A DNA stretch of 63,352 bases from Clostridiaceae bacterium. Its GTDB lineage: Bacteria > Bacillota > Clostridia > Oscillospirales > QAMX01. The translations under genes and the position numbers were made by a program. Positions 36,239 to 44,649 of the stretch are shown here, one piece after another (within the stretch, counting starts at the first letter, position 1; every line of letters starts with the position of its first letter). The stretch spans positions 1-63,352 of the forward strand of contig JAHAYX010000055.1 in NCBI GenBank assembly GCA_018384365.1, in the 5' to 3' direction. The notes under the pieces are model-generated. The model was not told where the DNA came from and made no database searches. It saw only the letters and a program-made list of their open reading frames with translations.

Positions 36239-37658
36239 ACGGTTCCTCCAGGCCAAAGCCAAAATAACGGTTTGTGTTATTGAATGAAATATCGCGCACG
36301 ATACCGCCAAGCGTTTCGATATCGTCGAAAATCTCGCCGTTTTCCGCCCAGCCGCCGATCAGATCGCAGAGAATACGGCGGAAATATTCGTGACGCGTGT
36401 AGCTTAAAAAGCTGCGGCTGTCGGTCAGCATGCCGATGAACGTGCCCAATACGCCGAGATTGGCCAGATCCGTCAGCTGTTTCCGCATACCGAGGTAGTT
36501 ATCATTGAACCACCAGGCGGCGCCCAGCTGTACACGGGAGGGTACGTCGGAATTGGTCTGGAAGCAGCCTGCAAGAGAGGCAAATGCTTCGTTGTCGTGC
36601 TGATTCAGGCTGTAAAGCACTGTTTTCGGCAGCGCACCGCGGCGTTCCAGAGCGTTCAGGAAAGCGGAGAGCTTTTCCGCGCTGTTTCCGGTCGCGACGG
36701 AATCATATCCGGTGTCGGGACCGATTTTTTCAAACATCAGCGAGGAATTATTGCGGAGGCAGGAAACGTGGAGCTGCATCACCCAGCCGCGCTTTGCATA
36801 TTCTTCCGCAACGGCCAGCAGAACCGCTGTTTTAAAGCGGTCGCCGTCCAAACGGCTGAGCGGAGCCTGCATGGCGCGGGTGAAAATATCCTCCAGTTCG
36901 GCGGAAGCCGCCTCTTCATAGACGCAGTAATCAAGACCGTGATCGCTTGCGCGGCAGCCATGCGCAGCAAACCATTCAATGCGGTCCGCAAGCGCGCGGC
37001 GCAGGGCCGCAAACGAATCGATCGGATATCCGACAACGGCAGAAAGCTTCCGGATATAGTCGGCAAAGCCGGGCTTATCCACGCTCATGGCCTTGTCCGG
37101 ACGGAAAGCGGGGAGTACCTTGACGCGGCAGGTGGGATCCGCAGCAAGTTTTTCGTGCCATACAAGGGAATCGGCGGGATCGTCCGTCGTGCAGATCAGG
37201 CGGACATTGGAACGGTCAATAATCCCGCGCACCCCCATATCCGGGCGCGAGAGCACTTCGTTGCAATGGTCGTAAATTGCGCGGCAGGTCTTTGCGTTCA
37301 GCGGATCAGTCACGCCAAAATAGCGCTTCAGCTCCAGATAGGTCCAATGATACAGCGGATTTCCGATTGCACGGGGCAGCGTGTTTGCCCAGGCCTCAAA
37401 AACGCGGTAGGGATCCTCCTGCAGGCCGCCTGTGATATCACATTCCGGGATTCCGGCACAGCGCATGGCGCGCCATTTGTAGTGGTCGCCGCCAAGCCAG
37501 ACCTCTGTAATATTCTGATAATGATGGTCCTCATAGATCGCCTGCGGATCAATGTGGCAGTGATAATCTATGATGGGCATTTGCTCGGCATAGCCGTGAT
37601 ATAAACGCTTTGCATAATCGCTGGAAAGGAGAAAATCTTCTGACAGGAACGGTTTCAA
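36219..37658 (-). CDS. uxaC: uronate isomerase
   Basis: This 479-residue amidohydrolase-fold enzyme isomerises glucuronate or galacturonate to fructuronate or tagaturonate. The metal motif is IDYHCHIDP near residue 30, and the C-terminal part includes MLTDSRSFLSYTRHEYFRR. The start is TTG 37658 after AGAGGTGAC. It is the first gene of the uxaCBA operon. The pathway enzymes after KDG (kinase, aldolase) and a transporter are not in the window. Confidence 0.95.
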   Translation of the reverse strand: MKPFLSEDFLLSSDYAKRLYHGYAEQMPIIDYHCHIDPQAIYEDHHYQNITEVWLGGDHYKWRAMRCAGIPECDITGGLQEDPYRVFEAWANTLPRAIGNPLYHWTYLELKRYFGVTDPLNAKTCRAIYDHCNEVLSRPDMGVRGIIDRSNVRLICTTDDPADSLVWHEKLAADPTCRVKVLPAFRPDKAMSVDKPGFADYIRKLSAVVGYPIDSFAALRRALADRIEWFAAHGCRASDHGLDYCVYEEAASAELEDIFTRAMQAPLSRLDGDRFKTAVLLAVAEEYAKRGWVMQLHVSCLRNNSSLMFEKIGPDTGYDSVATGNSAEKLSAFLNALERRGALPKTVLYSLNQHDNEAFASLAGCFQTNSDVPSRVQLGAAWWFNDNYLGMRKQLTDLANLGVLGTFIGMLTDSRSFLSYTRHEYFRRILCDLIGGWAENGEIFDDIETLGGIVRDISFNNTNRYFGFGLEEPYGTVKL

Positions 37659-37704
37659 AAAAAGTCACCTCTTTGTCAATGAACGGTTGAAAAGCTCCGG
37701 AAAA

Positions 37705-37733
37705 ATTATAACAAGAACACCCGAAAATTGCAA
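37705..37733 (-). promoter_or_regulatory. promoter of the uxaCBA operon
   Basis: On the minus strand TTGCAA (37728-37733) and TATAAT (37705-37710) are 17 bp apart. Confidence 0.85.
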
Positions 37734-37763
37734 GATACAGGAATTCGCAATACGGGGTTTACA

Positions 37764-37802
37764 GAAAAAATGGCATCCCGTTGTCAGGCCGGGATGCCAT
37801 TT
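37764..37802 (-). terminator. terminator of the acyl-CoA synthetase gene
   Basis: AAATGGCATCCCG (37768-37780) pairs perfectly with CGGGATGCCATTT (37790-37802). A T run follows on the minus strand. Confidence 0.93.
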
Positions 37803-37809
37803 GTGTTCC

Positions 37810-39456
37810 TTATGACTGCTTTTCGCGCAGTTCCACACGACGGATTTTACCAGAAATCGTTTTGGGGAGTTCTGCGGCATATTCAATCAGGCGCGGATAC
37901 TTATAAGGCGCCGTATGTACCTTGACATAGTTCTGAATTTCCTTCGTCAGCGCATCCGTCGGCTCATAACCGCGGTTTAACACAATCGTTGCCTTGACGA
38001 TCTGTCCGCGGATGGGGTCAGGCGCGCCGGTGACGGCACATTCCAAAACAGCGGGATGCTCCATCAGGACGCTTTCGACCTCAAACGGTCCGATACGGTA
38101 GCCGGAGGATTTGATCAGATCGTCCGTGCGGCCGACATACCAGTAATAATTGTCCTCATCACGCCAGGCGACGTCACCCGTGTGGTACATACCGTCGCGG
38201 CAGACATAGGCAAAGCGCTCGTCGTCATGCAGATAGCCGCCGAACATACCGATCGGGAAGCCGTCGTCCAGGCGGATGACGATTTCACCGGACTGACCGG
38301 GACGGACGCTTTCGCCGTTTTCATCCACGATATCCGTGTGATAGGCAGGGGAGGGACGGCCCATGGAACCGGGGCGCGGCTCCATATAGCGCTGCGTAAA
38401 GACGGTCAGCGTGGTTTCCGTCTGGCCGAAGCCCTCGCGGAGCTTCAGGCCGGTTGCCTTTTCAAAGGCATTGAATACCTCCGGATTCAGCGCTTCACCG
38501 GCAATGGTGACGTGTTTCAGGCTGGAAAGGTCAAACTTGGAAAGATCCTCTGCAATGAAGAAGCGGTAAATGGTAGGCGGTGCGCAGAAGGTTGTAATAT
38601 GATACTTTTCGATCATGGTCAAAGCGTCGGCCGGCTTGAAACGGGTGGAGTAATCATAGGTAAAGACAGCCGCCTCGCAGAACCACTGGCCATACAGCTT
38701 GCCCCAGACGGCCTTGCCCCAACCGGTTTCCGCCATGGTGAAATGGATGCCGTCCGGGTCCACATCGTGCCAGTGATGGGCAGTGACGATGTGGGCGATC
38801 GGGTATGCAAAGTTGTGCCATACCATTTTGGGCTGGCCGGTCGTGCCGGATGTGAAATACATCAGCATCATGTCGCGCCAGTTGTTCTCCTCACGCTCGA
38901 ATTCATCGGAAGCAGCCTCAACCAGCGCGCCGAAGTCGTCCCAGCCGTCCATCTGACCGCGCACGCCGAATTTGTGCTTTAAGGTGGGGCAGTCAGGCTC
39001 CGCTTCGTCCACGCTCTTGGCTATATTACCATCTGCCGTGCAGACAATCGCGCAGACGCCTGCGGCGTTAAAGCGATAGACCAGATCCTTTGCCATCAGC
39101 ATATCCGTTCCGGGAATTGCAACAGCGCCGAGCTTGCAAAGGCCCATAATGGCATACCAGAATTCATAATGGCGCTTTAAGACCAGCATAACCATGTCGC
39201 CCTTTTTGATGCCGGCGTCACGGAAAACATTGGCGGCCTTATTGGAAAGACGGCTGATATCGGCAAAGGAGAATCTGCGCTCCTCGCCCTCGTCGTTGCA
39301 CCAGAGCATGGCCAGACGGTCCGGGGATTTTTTTGCAATCTCGTCCACAACGTCATAAGCAAAGTTGAAATTTTCCGGTACATGGAACCGGATATCCTGG
39401 AGCAGCCCTTCCGGGGAAAGTTTTTCTTCTACATATTTTTCATACATGTAACTCAT
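37810..39456 (-). CDS. acyl-CoA synthetase, AMP-forming (medium-chain/ACSM-like)
   Basis: This 548-residue adenylate-forming enzyme has the P-loop YFTSGTTGQPKM, the GFGQTETT motif, the YHTGDVAW hinge region and the C-terminal catalytic Lys in PKTISGKIRR. It activates a carboxylic acid with ATP and CoA; the acid cannot be read from sequence, though medium-chain or aromatic acids are typical of this branch. ATG 39456 follows AAAGGTGA. It lies directly after, and is probably co-transcribed with, the cupin-type regulator gene. Confidence 0.92.
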   Translation of the reverse strand: MSYMYEKYVEEKLSPEGLLQDIRFHVPENFNFAYDVVDEIAKKSPDRLAMLWCNDEGEERRFSFADISRLSNKAANVFRDAGIKKGDMVMLVLKRHYEFWYAIMGLCKLGAVAIPGTDMLMAKDLVYRFNAAGVCAIVCTADGNIAKSVDEAEPDCPTLKHKFGVRGQMDGWDDFGALVEAASDEFEREENNWRDMMLMYFTSGTTGQPKMVWHNFAYPIAHIVTAHHWHDVDPDGIHFTMAETGWGKAVWGKLYGQWFCEAAVFTYDYSTRFKPADALTMIEKYHITTFCAPPTIYRFFIAEDLSKFDLSSLKHVTIAGEALNPEVFNAFEKATGLKLREGFGQTETTLTVFTQRYMEPRPGSMGRPSPAYHTDIVDENGESVRPGQSGEIVIRLDDGFPIGMFGGYLHDDERFAYVCRDGMYHTGDVAWRDEDNYYWYVGRTDDLIKSSGYRIGPFEVESVLMEHPAVLECAVTGAPDPIRGQIVKATIVLNRGYEPTDALTKEIQNYVKVHTAPYKYPRLIEYAAELPKTISGKIRRVELREKQS

Positions 39457-39467
39457 GTTGTTTGAAA

Positions 39468-40046
39468 TCACCTTTCGTTATTTCGCCGGATCACCATTGC
39501 AAGGAACTTGCAGGGCTTCCCGCCAACGGCGATCATGCCGTGGCCGCGATTGGAATCATAGTAGACACTGTCGCCGGGGTTCAGTATTTCCGTATGCCCG
39601 TCATACACGAATTTCATCTGGCCATCCAGAATCAGGTCGAATTCCTGATCATCGTGGGAACTGAGAGCAATCGGCTTGTGCTGTTCATGCTCACGATACG
39701 GGGCAGTTACGATAAACGGCTCGGCAAGGCGCTCACGGAAGAGAGCAGCCATATTTTCATACTGAAAACCCTCACGGCGCTCTATGTGCAGACCTTCGCC
39801 GGCACGGGTCAGGCAATAACCGCGCAGACGCGGCTGTTCGCCGGTAAGAAGTTCCATCATATCCACGTCAAAACGATTGGCACAGGTATAAAGGAAGGTA
39901 AAGGTAAAATCATGGGCACCGCTTTCGTATTCAAGATACTCCGCCTCGCTTACGCCGCAAATCTGAGCCATCTCCGCAGTGCTGATATCTAAAATTTCAC
40001 GCAGGCCGCGTATTCGTTCGGCAATTGCCAGCAGATGATTATCCAT
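39468..40046 (-). CDS. XRE-family regulator with C-terminal cupin domain
   Basis: This 192-residue protein has an N-terminal helix-turn-helix (residues 8-65, ISTAEMAQICGVSEAEYLEYESG) and a C-terminal cupin barrel (about 110-185, LDGQMKFVYDGHTEILNPGDSVYYDSNRGHG). Such regulators sense a small ligand in the cupin. The stop overlaps the ribosome site of the acyl-CoA synthetase gene, so the pair likely forms a ligand-responsive acid-activation unit. ATG 40046 follows GGAGGG. Confidence 0.92.
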   Translation of the reverse strand: MDNHLLAIAERIRGLREILDISTAEMAQICGVSEAEYLEYESGAHDFTFTFLYTCANRFDVDMMELLTGEQPRLRGYCLTRAGEGLHIERREGFQYENMAALFRERLAEPFIVTAPYREHEQHKPIALSSHDDQEFDLILDGQMKFVYDGHTEILNPGDSVYYDSNRGHGMIAVGGKPCKFLAMVIRRNNER

Positions 40047-40078
40047 AGTAACCCTCCTATTAAAAAACTATACCAAAA

Positions 40079-40107
40079 ATTATAGCAGAATCCTGCCAAA
40101 CAATCAA
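40079..40107 (-). promoter_or_regulatory. promoter of the cupin-regulator operon
   Basis: On the minus strand TTGATT (40102-40107) and TATAAT (40079-40084) are 17 bp apart. Confidence 0.75.
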
Positions 40108-40254
40108 TATCACATTCGCATAAGAATTTTAGCGAAATACAGGGAAATGCGGTGCGTATTTATACATCATATACAGCGTTATTCGAACGGACGTGGAGAA
40201 AAATACATAAGCTGCACATGAAAAAAGATTTTTCGCGAAAAGAGAAAAAAGTAC

Positions 40255-40283
40255 TTGCAATTTTTGGCGAGCAATGCTATAAT
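40255..40283 (+). promoter_or_regulatory. promoter of araD
   Basis: TTGCAA (40255-40260) and TATAAT (40278-40283) are 17 bp apart. The start codon follows AAGGGGG. Confidence 0.85.
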
Positions 40284-40322
40284 AAGCGTCAGTCAATCGA
40301 ATGACGAAGGGGGTTTTCAGTC

Positions 40323-41018
40323 ATGTTGGAGCAGTTAAAGCAGGATGTGTGGGCCGCCAATATGCAGTTGCCGCGTCTTGGCTTGGTGCTTTTTACATGG
40401 GGAAATGTTTCCGGTATTGACCGCGAAAGCGGCCTTGTCGTGATCAAGCCTTCCGGGGTTGATTATGAGGAAATGAAGCCCGAGGATATGGTGGTTGTGG
40501 AACTCGTTACCGGTAAGGTGGTGGAGGGACGTCTTCGTCCATCTTCCGACACGCCGACTCATCTGGAACTGTACCGCAATTTTGATTCGATTGGCGGCGT
40601 TGTGCATACACATTCGCGTTGGGCGACGGTTTGGTCTCAGACCAAGCGTTCCATTCCTGCGTTTGGCACGACGCATGCGGATTATTTTTATGGCGACATT
40701 CCCTGCACGCGTCTTTTGACGGAGGCGGAGATTACCGGCGATTATGAGCTGGAAACCGGCCGCGTGATCGTTGAAACGTTTGCCGGTCGTGATCCCATGG
40801 AATGTCCGGCAGTGCTTGTGGCGTCTCATGGCCCCTTTACCTGGGGTAACGATGCAGCAGATGCGGTTTATCATGCTGCTGTGTTGGAAGAAGCCGCGGC
40901 GCTGGCATATTTGACCGATTCTATGACAGGCGGTTCTGCCGTCCGTATGCAGCAGGAGCTGCTTGACAAGCATTTCCTTCGCAAGCACGGGAAAAATGCC
41001 TATTACGGTCAAAACTGA
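40323..41018 (+). CDS. araD: L-ribulose-5-phosphate 4-epimerase
   Basis: This 231-residue class II aldolase-fold epimerase links L-arabinose or ascorbate breakdown to the pentose phosphate pathway. It has the phosphate-binding [14 protein letters not shown] stretch, the zinc ligands in [14 protein letters not shown] and the [14 protein letters not shown] signature that separates AraD from fuculose aldolase. araA and araB are not adjacent, so it works with genes elsewhere. A tRNA gene follows within 10 bp on the same strand. Confidence 0.93.
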   Translation: MLEQLKQDVWAANMQLPRLGLVLFTWGNVSGIDRESGLVVIKPSGVDYEEMKPEDMVVVELVTGKVVEGRLRPSSDTPTHLELYRNFDSIGGVVHTHSRWATVWSQTKRSIPAFGTTHADYFYGDIPCTRLLTEAEITGDYELETGRVIVETFAGRDPMECPAVLVASHGPFTWGNDAADAVYHAAVLEEAAALAYLTDSMTGGSAVRMQQELLDKHFLRKHGKNAYYGQN

Positions 41019-41027
41019 ATAGCGCAC

Positions 41028-41103
41028 GGGCCCGTAGCGCAGCTGGGAGCGCGTTCGGTTCGCATCCGAGAGGTCGAGGGTTCGAATCCCTTCGGGTCCA
41101 CCA
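41028..41103 (+). tRNA. tRNA-Ala, anticodon CGC
   Basis: This 76-nt cloverleaf has acceptor stem GGGCCCG/CGGGTCC with the G3-U70 pair that identifies alanine tRNA, D arm GCGC, anticodon loop TTCGCAT (anticodon CGC, codon GCG), T arm GAGGG-TTCGAAT-CCCTT, discriminator A and an encoded CCA. Confidence 0.96.
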
Positions 41104-41104
41104 C

Positions 41105-41143
41105 GTCGGAGCAAGCATTTTATTGCTTGCTCCGACTTTTTTT
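41105..41143 (+). terminator. terminator of the araD-tRNA unit
   Basis: GTCGGAGCAAGCA (41105-41117) pairs perfectly with TGCTTGCTCCGAC (41124-41136), followed by T7. Confidence 0.95.
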
Positions 41144-41215
41144 ATACACTTTCGGACACCTGACAGCTGATTACTGATTGCGGTTGATCTCCGTTTTTCT
41201 ATCGTTTCCATGTGA

Positions 41216-41264
41216 AAACACCATTGAAATCCGGCCCTTGCAGGCTTGGAAATCAATGGTGTTT
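41216..41264 (-). terminator. hairpin downstream of the PTPS-like gene
   Basis: AAACACCATTGA (41216-41227) pairs with TCAATGGTGTTT (41253-41264) over a long loop. The minus strand then reads TCACATGG, so the T-tract is only the stem end. Confidence 0.5.
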
Positions 41265-41345
41265 ATTATTGCAACCCGGTATCAAACGCCTTTTCCAAGC
41301 GCGTCTTTACAAGAAAACGAATCTGTCGGCGGAGAAATGCGTTGC

Positions 41346-41912
41346 TTATTTTTTCTTGTATCCGCATTTCGGGCAAACGCCGTTTTCGTTCAGCGCTATG
41401 CCGCACAGCGGGCAGCGATCCATGGTTTTGGTCGTCGTGTATTCCTGCGAAGCCGCATTGACACCGCTGGTGAAGGTGAGCTTTGCGATATTGAGCTTGT
41501 CCTTCAGCAGTTCATAGACGATCTTAATCATGCCTTCAACGGTCATGGTTTCCTTTGTCACCACCAGGCGGCAATCGGGATACGCAGTGGCCAAATCCGT
41601 TTTGAAAGCCGGGCCCTTCATCTTGTTAGTTGGAGCACCGTCCTTTATACCCTGCTCCTCATAAACACTAAGAATTGCCGGAAGCAGGGGATCGTCCTCT
41701 CGCAGAATCAAGGCGTGGTCAAAGTTTTTCAGAACCTCCCATGCCGTTTTCTGAATTTCATTGCACGGGAAAACCATGTTCACACCGGGCTCGACAGAAT
41801 CCTCGACCTCGATGGTCAGAACTCCGGTATGTCCGTGCAGATACTGTGCCTCTCCTTTGAAGCCGTAGAAACGATGCGCGTACTGCAGATCCAATGTTGT
41901 AATGCTTCTCAT
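41346..41912 (-). CDS. 6-pyruvoyl-tetrahydropterin synthase-like protein with C-terminal zinc ribbon
   Basis: This 188-residue protein starts at ATG 41912 after AAGGAG. Residues 1-150 match the PTPS/QueD fold: metal His in YAHRFYGF and LHGHTG, a later DHALIL and the KETMTVEGMIKIVYELL stretch. The catalytic Cys that QueD has four residues before HGH is Ala here (GEAQYLHGH), with a Glu next to it. The C terminus adds a CPLCG...CPKCG zinc ribbon not found in ordinary QueD. It may be a pterin- or deazapurine-related enzyme with altered chemistry, or a binding protein. Confidence 0.8.
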   Translation of the reverse strand: MRSITTLDLQYAHRFYGFKGEAQYLHGHTGVLTIEVEDSVEPGVNMVFPCNEIQKTAWEVLKNFDHALILREDDPLLPAILSVYEEQGIKDGAPTNKMKGPAFKTDLATAYPDCRLVVTKETMTVEGMIKIVYELLKDKLNIAKLTFTSGVNAASQEYTTTKTMDRCPLCGIALNENGVCPKCGYKKK

Positions 41913-41988
41913 AATCGTACTCCTTCTCTCCATAATTTACGGGTTATGAAAGTGCCCGTATGCCTATTCGTGGGAAAATTTATTCCAG

Positions 41989-42390
41989 TCAGCGATCATG
42001 CCGTTCGGATGATTTCTGACAGTCCGGACATATGCCTCGAAACAGGATGTCGTAGCCGGTAAAGACAAACCCGTGGTTATTCTGTATGCTTTTCTCGAGC
42101 CCGGAAATGTATGCCATATCGACATCGAAAAAGCGGCCGCACTTTTCGCACTTGACATGATAATGATCGTGGCACTGATGATCAAAACGATCTGCGCCGC
42201 CCGGAGTTTCCATTTTTCGAATCTCGCCAGTCTCAGCCAGCTGCTTCAGATTCCGGTATACCGTTGCCCTGCTGATATTCGGATGTTCTTTGACAATCGC
42301 TTCGTATATTTCATCCGCGGTAGCGTGACACTTCAGTTGGTTGACAGCCTCAAAAACCAGTGCGCGCTGAATGGTATTGCGCTTTCTCAT
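41989..42390 (-). CDS. Fur-family metalloregulator, PerR-like
   Basis: This 133-residue protein has a winged helix (TADEIYEAIVKEHPNISRATVYRNLKQL), the metal stretch HDHYHVKCEKCGRFFDVD and a second CPDC, as in Fur/PerR proteins with a structural Zn(Cys)4 site. ATG 42390 follows AAAGGTGA; upstream frame is not supported. PerR-type members sense peroxide through Fe or Mn. The next gene is divergent, so it may control the redox-type genes at 42625-43787 as well as itself. Confidence 0.9.
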   Translation of the reverse strand: MRKRNTIQRALVFEAVNQLKCHATADEIYEAIVKEHPNISRATVYRNLKQLAETGEIRKMETPGGADRFDHQCHDHYHVKCEKCGRFFDVDMAYISGLEKSIQNNHGFVFTGYDILFRGICPDCQKSSERHDR

Positions 42391-42535
42391 GGCAATGCTC
42401 ACCTTTATTGTTTTCTTATCCTTATCGAGATTATATATCATTAAGGAATACATGTCAATAGTTTTTTATCCGGAACAGGCTTCACCGGTAGAACACGATA
42501 TAGCGAATTCGCCGCGTTTTGGAAACGCATTTTCA

Positions 42536-42564
42536 TTGACTGCCGAACGATAGGTAGATATAAT
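42536..42564 (+). promoter_or_regulatory. promoter of the GyrI-like/flavodoxin operon
   Basis: TTGACT (42536-42541) and TATAAT (42559-42564) are 17 bp apart. Confidence 0.85.
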
Positions 42565-42624
42565 GATATTGAATTCGATAAAAATATGAAAATAATTCTG
42601 CAGTATCAGAAAAGAGGTGCCCAA

Positions 42625-43257
42625 ATGGCTTTTGACTATAAAAAAGAATACCGGGAATTTTACCTGCCGAAGGAAAAACCGGAAATCATCACAGTCCCGT
42701 CCATGAATTACATAGCCGTCCGCGGGGCGGGAGATCCCAATGAAGAAAACGGTCCCTATAAAAGCGCCATAGGCGATCTTTACAGCATTGCCTTCACCAT
42801 CAAAATGAGCAAAAAGGGCGCGCACCAGATTGAGGGGTATTTTGACTATGTCGTACCGCCGCTGGAGGGCTTTTGGTGGCAGCCCGGTGTAATCGGCTTT
42901 GATTACACGAGAAAACAGGATTTTCATTGGATTTCCGTAATTCGTTTGCCGGAATTTGTCACGGAAACGGATTTCCGTTGGGCGGTAGAGGAGGCAACGG
43001 AAAGGAAAAAACAGGATTTTTCCCGCGTTGAGTTCCTATCCGTGGAAGAGGGACTTTGCGTCCAGATGATGCACATCGGTCCCTTTGACGCGGAGCCTGC
43101 AACGGCTGCCCGGATGGACGCCTTTCTCGCGGAAAACGGGTACGAAAATGATTTTTCCGCTTCGCGCCAGCACCATGAGATTTATCTTTCCGACGCGCGG
43201 AAAGTTGCGCCGGAGAGATGGAGAACGGTCGTCCGCCATCCGATCAAAGAACTGTGA
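42625..43257 (+). CDS. free-standing GyrI-like small-molecule-binding protein
   Basis: This 210-residue protein has the GyrI-like (SOUL/GyrI) fold found as the effector part of AraC- and MerR-type regulators, here without a DNA-binding domain. Recognisable parts are YIAVRGAGDPNEENGPYKSAIGDLY and FWWQPGVIGFDYTRKQDFHW. ATG 42625 follows AGAGGTG. The flavodoxin-like gene begins 8 bp later. Members may bind or hydrolyse hydrophobic small molecules. Confidence 0.87.
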   Translation: MAFDYKKEYREFYLPKEKPEIITVPSMNYIAVRGAGDPNEENGPYKSAIGDLYSIAFTIKMSKKGAHQIEGYFDYVVPPLEGFWWQPGVIGFDYTRKQDFHWISVIRLPEFVTETDFRWAVEEATERKKQDFSRVEFLSVEEGLCVQMMHIGPFDAEPATAARMDAFLAENGYENDFSASRQHHEIYLSDARKVAPERWRTVVRHPIKEL

Positions 43258-43265
43258 GGGATAGT

Positions 43266-43787
43266 ATGGAACGTCACGAGTTACCGCACGCAATTGTTTA
43301 TACTTCAAATACCGGCCATACCCGGCAGTACGCCGAAATGCTGGGCCAAAAATTACAGCTTCCGGCGCTTGCATTGGACAAGGCGATAACGCAGCTTCCG
43401 GAAAAAAGCTGCGTGCTTTATCTGGGCTGGATCCATGCAAACCGGATCAAAGGCTATTCCCGCGCCGTCAGGCGTTTTTCCGTTTGCGCGGCCTGTGCTG
43501 TCGGCCTTTGTGACATGGGAACTTTACTTTCCGAGGTACGCCGGGCAACGTCCGTCCCGGATACGATCCCGTTATTCACACTGCAGGGCGGATTTTGCAG
43601 CGGCAAAATCAAGGGACTGGATAAAATTCTGATTGCCATGCTCCAAAAAGGGCTTTCCGCACAGCAGCAGCGTTCGGCGCAGGAGGAGCGTATGCTGCAG
43701 CTCCTGCAACAGGACAAAAGTTATGTCTGTGAGGAGAATCTTACCGGGATACTGGCATGGTATCGGGAATACACAGCAGAAAGATAA
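43266..43787 (+). CDS. flavodoxin-like protein
   Basis: This 173-residue protein opens with the flavodoxin phosphate loop YTSNTGHTRQYAEML. The rest of the fold is weakly conserved (LYLGWIHANRIKGY, FTLQGGFCSGKIKGLDK). It probably binds FMN and transfers electrons. ATG 43266 follows GAGGG. It is co-transcribed with the GyrI-like gene. The partner redox enzyme is not evident. Confidence 0.75.
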   Translation: MERHELPHAIVYTSNTGHTRQYAEMLGQKLQLPALALDKAITQLPEKSCVLYLGWIHANRIKGYSRAVRRFSVCAACAVGLCDMGTLLSEVRRATSVPDTIPLFTLQGGFCSGKIKGLDKILIAMLQKGLSAQQQRSAQEERMLQLLQQDKSYVCEENLTGILAWYREYTAER

Positions 43788-43859
43788 CCAAAATCACGGT
43801 TTGTCATATCTGTTCAGCGCGGAACTTTATATTCTCTGATTTTCGTACAGGAAATGTCT

Positions 43860-44330
43860 ATGGATATCATCAATGTTTTTGGATTGTGCTTTATGGCGCT
43901 CATCCTGATTCCCAATATTCTATTTGCAATCCGCCGAAAAGACGGATTTCTGAACTACTGGTATAACAAATTGGTGGAGCGGATCGAACAAATTGGCAGA
44001 TTCGGCTGTTTTGCCTTTATGATCCTGAACATACCGGGAACCTGGTTTGGCTGGTGGTCCGACGAGGCTTTTGCGGTATACCTGATCGTGGATACGATCC
44101 TTGTCGTGTTGTACTGCGCGGTTTGGGCCGTATGCTTCCGAAAAAACGGTATGTTCCGGGCGCTTGCCCTGTCCATTCTGCCGTCCGTTCTGTTTCTCTT
44201 CAGCGGAATCATGAGCAGATCGGTTTTGCTGATTCTTTCAGCGCTTCTCTTTGCGCCGAGCCATATTGTGTTATCCTGTCAAAACGTCCTGCATCAGCCC
44301 CATCCGGACGCACAGAATTCTGCGGAATAA
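43860..44330 (+). CDS. small integral membrane protein of unknown function
   Basis: This 156-residue protein has four to five predicted helices (INVFGLCFMALILIPNILFAI near the start) and no enzyme motif. The second of two close ATGs (43860) is better spaced from AGGAA. It lies 72 bp after the flavodoxin-like gene in the same direction and probably belongs to that operon. Confidence 0.7.
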   Translation: MDIINVFGLCFMALILIPNILFAIRRKDGFLNYWYNKLVERIEQIGRFGCFAFMILNIPGTWFGWWSDEAFAVYLIVDTILVVLYCAVWAVCFRKNGMFRALALSILPSVLFLFSGIMSRSVLLILSALLFAPSHIVLSCQNVLHQPHPDAQNSAE

Positions 44331-44331
44331 C

Positions 44332-44538
44332 GGCAGCTGTGAACCCGTGGAAATCATCGGGTATGACGGCGTGAAGCTGGTCGGGCATCTGCGCAGATGG
44401 GAAAACGAAAAATGTCTGATTGTGGCCATGCATGGATGGCATTCGTCCTGGTTCCGGGATTCTGGGGCCATTTCGGACTCCTGGTATGAAACAGGTGCAG
44501 CGCTGCTTTTATGTCAAATACAGAGCTTACCAAGGTGA
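44332..44538 (+). pseudogene. truncated alpha/beta hydrolase
   Basis: A plus-strand frame reads VEIIGYDGVKLVGHLRRWE and MHGWHSSWFRD, the first strands and oxyanion-hole region of an alpha/beta hydrolase. It then ends at 44538, before the nucleophile elbow. There is no start codon with a ribosome site and no rest of the enzyme, so it is a remnant. Confidence 0.6.
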
Positions 44539-44573
44539 GAGAGGCTTGGAACGGAAGGATTTGGCGTATCTGC

Positions 44574-44603
44574 TTGACAGGAACCGGTAGAAAGAGGTAT
44601 AAT
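44574..44603 (+). promoter_or_regulatory. promoter of the COG2426/flippase pair
   Basis: Consensus TTGACA (44574-44579) and TATAAT (44598-44603) are 18 bp apart. Confidence 0.85.
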
Positions 44604-44649
44604 TTATTAGTTATTCATGTAAATCAGCTTTGATTATCTGAGGTGCTTT

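Noticed and set aside
36238-36310. Longer N terminus for tagaturonate reductase
   Set aside because: The extension lies inside uxaC, has no ribosome site and is not part of the family. The ATG at 36238 follows GGAGG.
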